From the NCBI RefSeq assembly GCF_007754425.1, contig NZ_CP037452.1:930001-994000 (forward strand): DNA of 64,000 bases, read 5' to 3'. The notes beneath the pieces were generated by a model. The model was not told where the DNA came from, made no database searches, and saw only the letters and a list, made by a program, of their open reading frames with translations. The position numbers and the translations under genes are program-made. Source of the DNA: Gimesia fumaroli (GTDB taxonomy: Bacteria; Planctomycetota; Planctomycetia; Planctomycetales; Planctomycetaceae). Below are positions 62,832-64,000 of this stretch, piece after piece. The number at the start of each line of letters is the position of its first letter. Positions within the stretch are counted from its first letter, which is position 1.

Positions 62832-63895
62832 AAATTGCAGTGTTTTTACCAAATTGGATAGGTGATGCTGTGATGGCGACACCAGCTCTGAAGGCGATTC
62901 GTCAACAGTTTCCTGATGCGGAAATTGTGACGATTCAGAGGCCTTATGTCGCTGATGCCTTAGACGGTTTAGACTTGGTTGATCGTACAATTTCCCTACA
63001 AAATGGTCAAAAACTAATCTCCCGATTAGGACTATTACAGCAGCTCAGACGTGAGCGATTTGATCTATCGATTCTCTTTCCCAATTCATTTCGCAGTGCC
63101 TGGCTCTCGTTTTTAGCAGGGATTCCACGGCGGGTCGGGATTAATCGCGACGGGCGTCGTTGGTTATTAACCGATGCACTTCCAGCCGGGGATAAGCAGA
63201 CTCCTCATCCTGCGATCGACGAATATCTGCGTATTGCCACCTTTTTGGTTGAAGAAGATCAAGCTAATGCGAGAGTCTCTTTGCCACTATCGCGAACGAT
63301 GGAACTGGCAGTGACCGATGCAGATCGGCAACGTTGGAAATCGTTTCTGGACAAACAGTCTACCGATTTTAAGAGTCGACCTTTGGTCTGTTTGAATCCA
63401 GGTGGTGCATTCGGAGGTGCCAAGCATTGGCCCGTCGCTCATTTTGGGGAACTGGCTGAGCGAATTGCAAACGAATTAGGTCGGTCGGTGTTAGTCGTTT
63501 GTGGCCCAGCCGAAAAAAACGAGGCCCTGCAGATTGTCGAGCAGGCCAATCATCCGTTGGTGACATCTCTAGCAGCGGAACCACTACATTTAGGACTGAC
63601 AAAAGCAGCGATTCAACAGGCCGAGTTACTGGTCACAACCGATTCCGGTCCACGGCATTTTGCGGCTCCATTTCAGGTACCCGTTGTGACTCTGTTTGGT
63701 CCCACTCATATTTTGTGGAGTGAGACATTTTATGATCGTAGTCTGCATTTGCAGCTGGATCTGGACTGCGGGCCTTGTCAGCAACGGGTGTGTCCTTTAG
63801 GGCATCATCGTTGTATGAAAGATCTCCGTTCAGACCAAGTCTTTCGGGCGGTCCTTTCTCTCTTGGATCAGCAGCAGAACAAAAAAGCGGCCTGA
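62828..63895 (+). CDS. waaF: ADP-heptose:LPS heptosyltransferase II
   Basis: A 355-aa GT9 protein with the classic opening FLPNWIGDAVMATPALKAI, the LFPNSFRSAW segment typical of WaaF, LNPGGAFGGAKHWP, and the donor-site TTDSGPRHFAAPFQVPVVTLFGPT. It adds a heptose to the LPS inner core in the cytoplasm. It begins inside the end of hldE (ATGA overlap), so synthesis and use of ADP-heptose are coupled. The CGPCQQRVCPLGHHRCM cluster near the end is normal for the family. Confidence 0.95.
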   Translation: MKIAVFLPNWIGDAVMATPALKAIRQQFPDAEIVTIQRPYVADALDGLDLVDRTISLQNGQKLISRLGLLQQLRRERFDLSILFPNSFRSAWLSFLAGIPRRVGINRDGRRWLLTDALPAGDKQTPHPAIDEYLRIATFLVEEDQANARVSLPLSRTMELAVTDADRQRWKSFLDKQSTDFKSRPLVCLNPGGAFGGAKHWPVAHFGELAERIANELGRSVLVVCGPAEKNEALQIVEQANHPLVTSLAAEPLHLGLTKAAIQQAELLVTTDSGPRHFAAPFQVPVVTLFGPTHILWSETFYDRSLHLQLDLDCGPCQQRVCPLGHHRCMKDLRSDQVFRAVLSLLDQQQNKKAA

Positions 63896-63902
63896 AGCTA
63901 AC

Positions 63903-64000
63903 TCAGGCAGCCCAGGGAGACCCCTGATGCTGTAAAATGTCTCTGTGTTTGATTTCTTGAGCCGTCAAACTTTGATCTGCATGACTCTCAATATAAACAA
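63903..64000 (-). CDS. C-terminal end of an unidentified gene (partial)
   Basis: On the reverse strand one frame is open from the window edge for 31 codons (VYIESHADQS... to ...QGSPWAA) and stops at 63903, just after the convergent waaF. The spacing and composition suit the end of a real gene, but it is too short to identify. Confidence 0.4.
   Translation of the reverse strand, partial: VYIESHADQSLTAQEIKHRDILQHQGSPWAA

Overview
The window looks like chromosomal DNA of a planctomycete of moderate GC, in the Gimesia/Planctomyces group; the genus is inference. Pointers are a Tat-exported Gfo/Idh/MocA oxidoreductase, a DUF1571 protein, a Flp-pilin-like membrane protein with an EEAG...SAEL motif, FG-GAP and ThuA proteins, a Hanks-type kinase, and a 5,349-residue surface protein whose N-terminus carries the LEDRTLLAG motif typical of giant planctomycete exported proteins. 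I found no transposase, integrase, phage gene, CRISPR array, rRNA or tRNA.

Layout. 1-8 kb: envelope and secreted proteins of mostly unknown role (partial oxidoreductase, DUF1571, anchored hypothetical, pilin-like protein, MFS nucleoside-type transporter, SH3b protein), several separated by strong shared terminators. 8.2-11.9 kb: a lipid A cluster, skp/ompH - lpxC - lpxA - Gfo/Idh oxidoreductase, the last two overlapping by 4 nt. 11.9-25.6 kb: bcp peroxiredoxin, a GH10-like protein lacking the acid/base Glu, purC, a Ser/Thr kinase with a GYF-like domain, an esterase-like protein lacking the nucleophilic Ser, an SGNH hydrolase, ThuA, TrkH and an FG-GAP propeller. 25.6-36 kb: DUF1802, a UDP-sugar dehydrogenase, an M3 oligopeptidase, a secreted lipase, a small membrane protein, a flippase-like LPG-synthase-type membrane protein paired with a GT2 glycosyltransferase, and a beta-CASP nuclease followed 7 nt later by an ASCH protein. 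36-43 kb: trpBA, a 67-aa protein, a GT-C-like membrane glycosyltransferase, nadC and ald. 43-59 kb: one gene for the giant protein. 59.7-64 kb: a divergent alkaline-phosphatase-superfamily protein, hldE and waaF (ADP-heptose synthesis and transfer, 4-nt overlap), and the tail of one more gene on the other strand.

Together lpxC, lpxA, skp, hldE, waaF, the UDP-sugar dehydrogenase and several glycosyltransferases point to a Gram-negative-type outer membrane with heptose-containing LPS. The most striking object is the giant protein. It has three separate metzincin-type zinc sites (each HExxHxxG with a later Met-turn), PPC-like domains, parallel beta-helix stretches, eight Calx-beta repeats, seven LVIVD propeller blades, and a cohesin-like domain followed by a dockerin-like EF-hand pair. 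Several enzyme-like proteins here lack key catalytic residues, which I report as findings.

Limits: all family calls are from reading motifs by eye. No database search, structure prediction or composition calculation was run.
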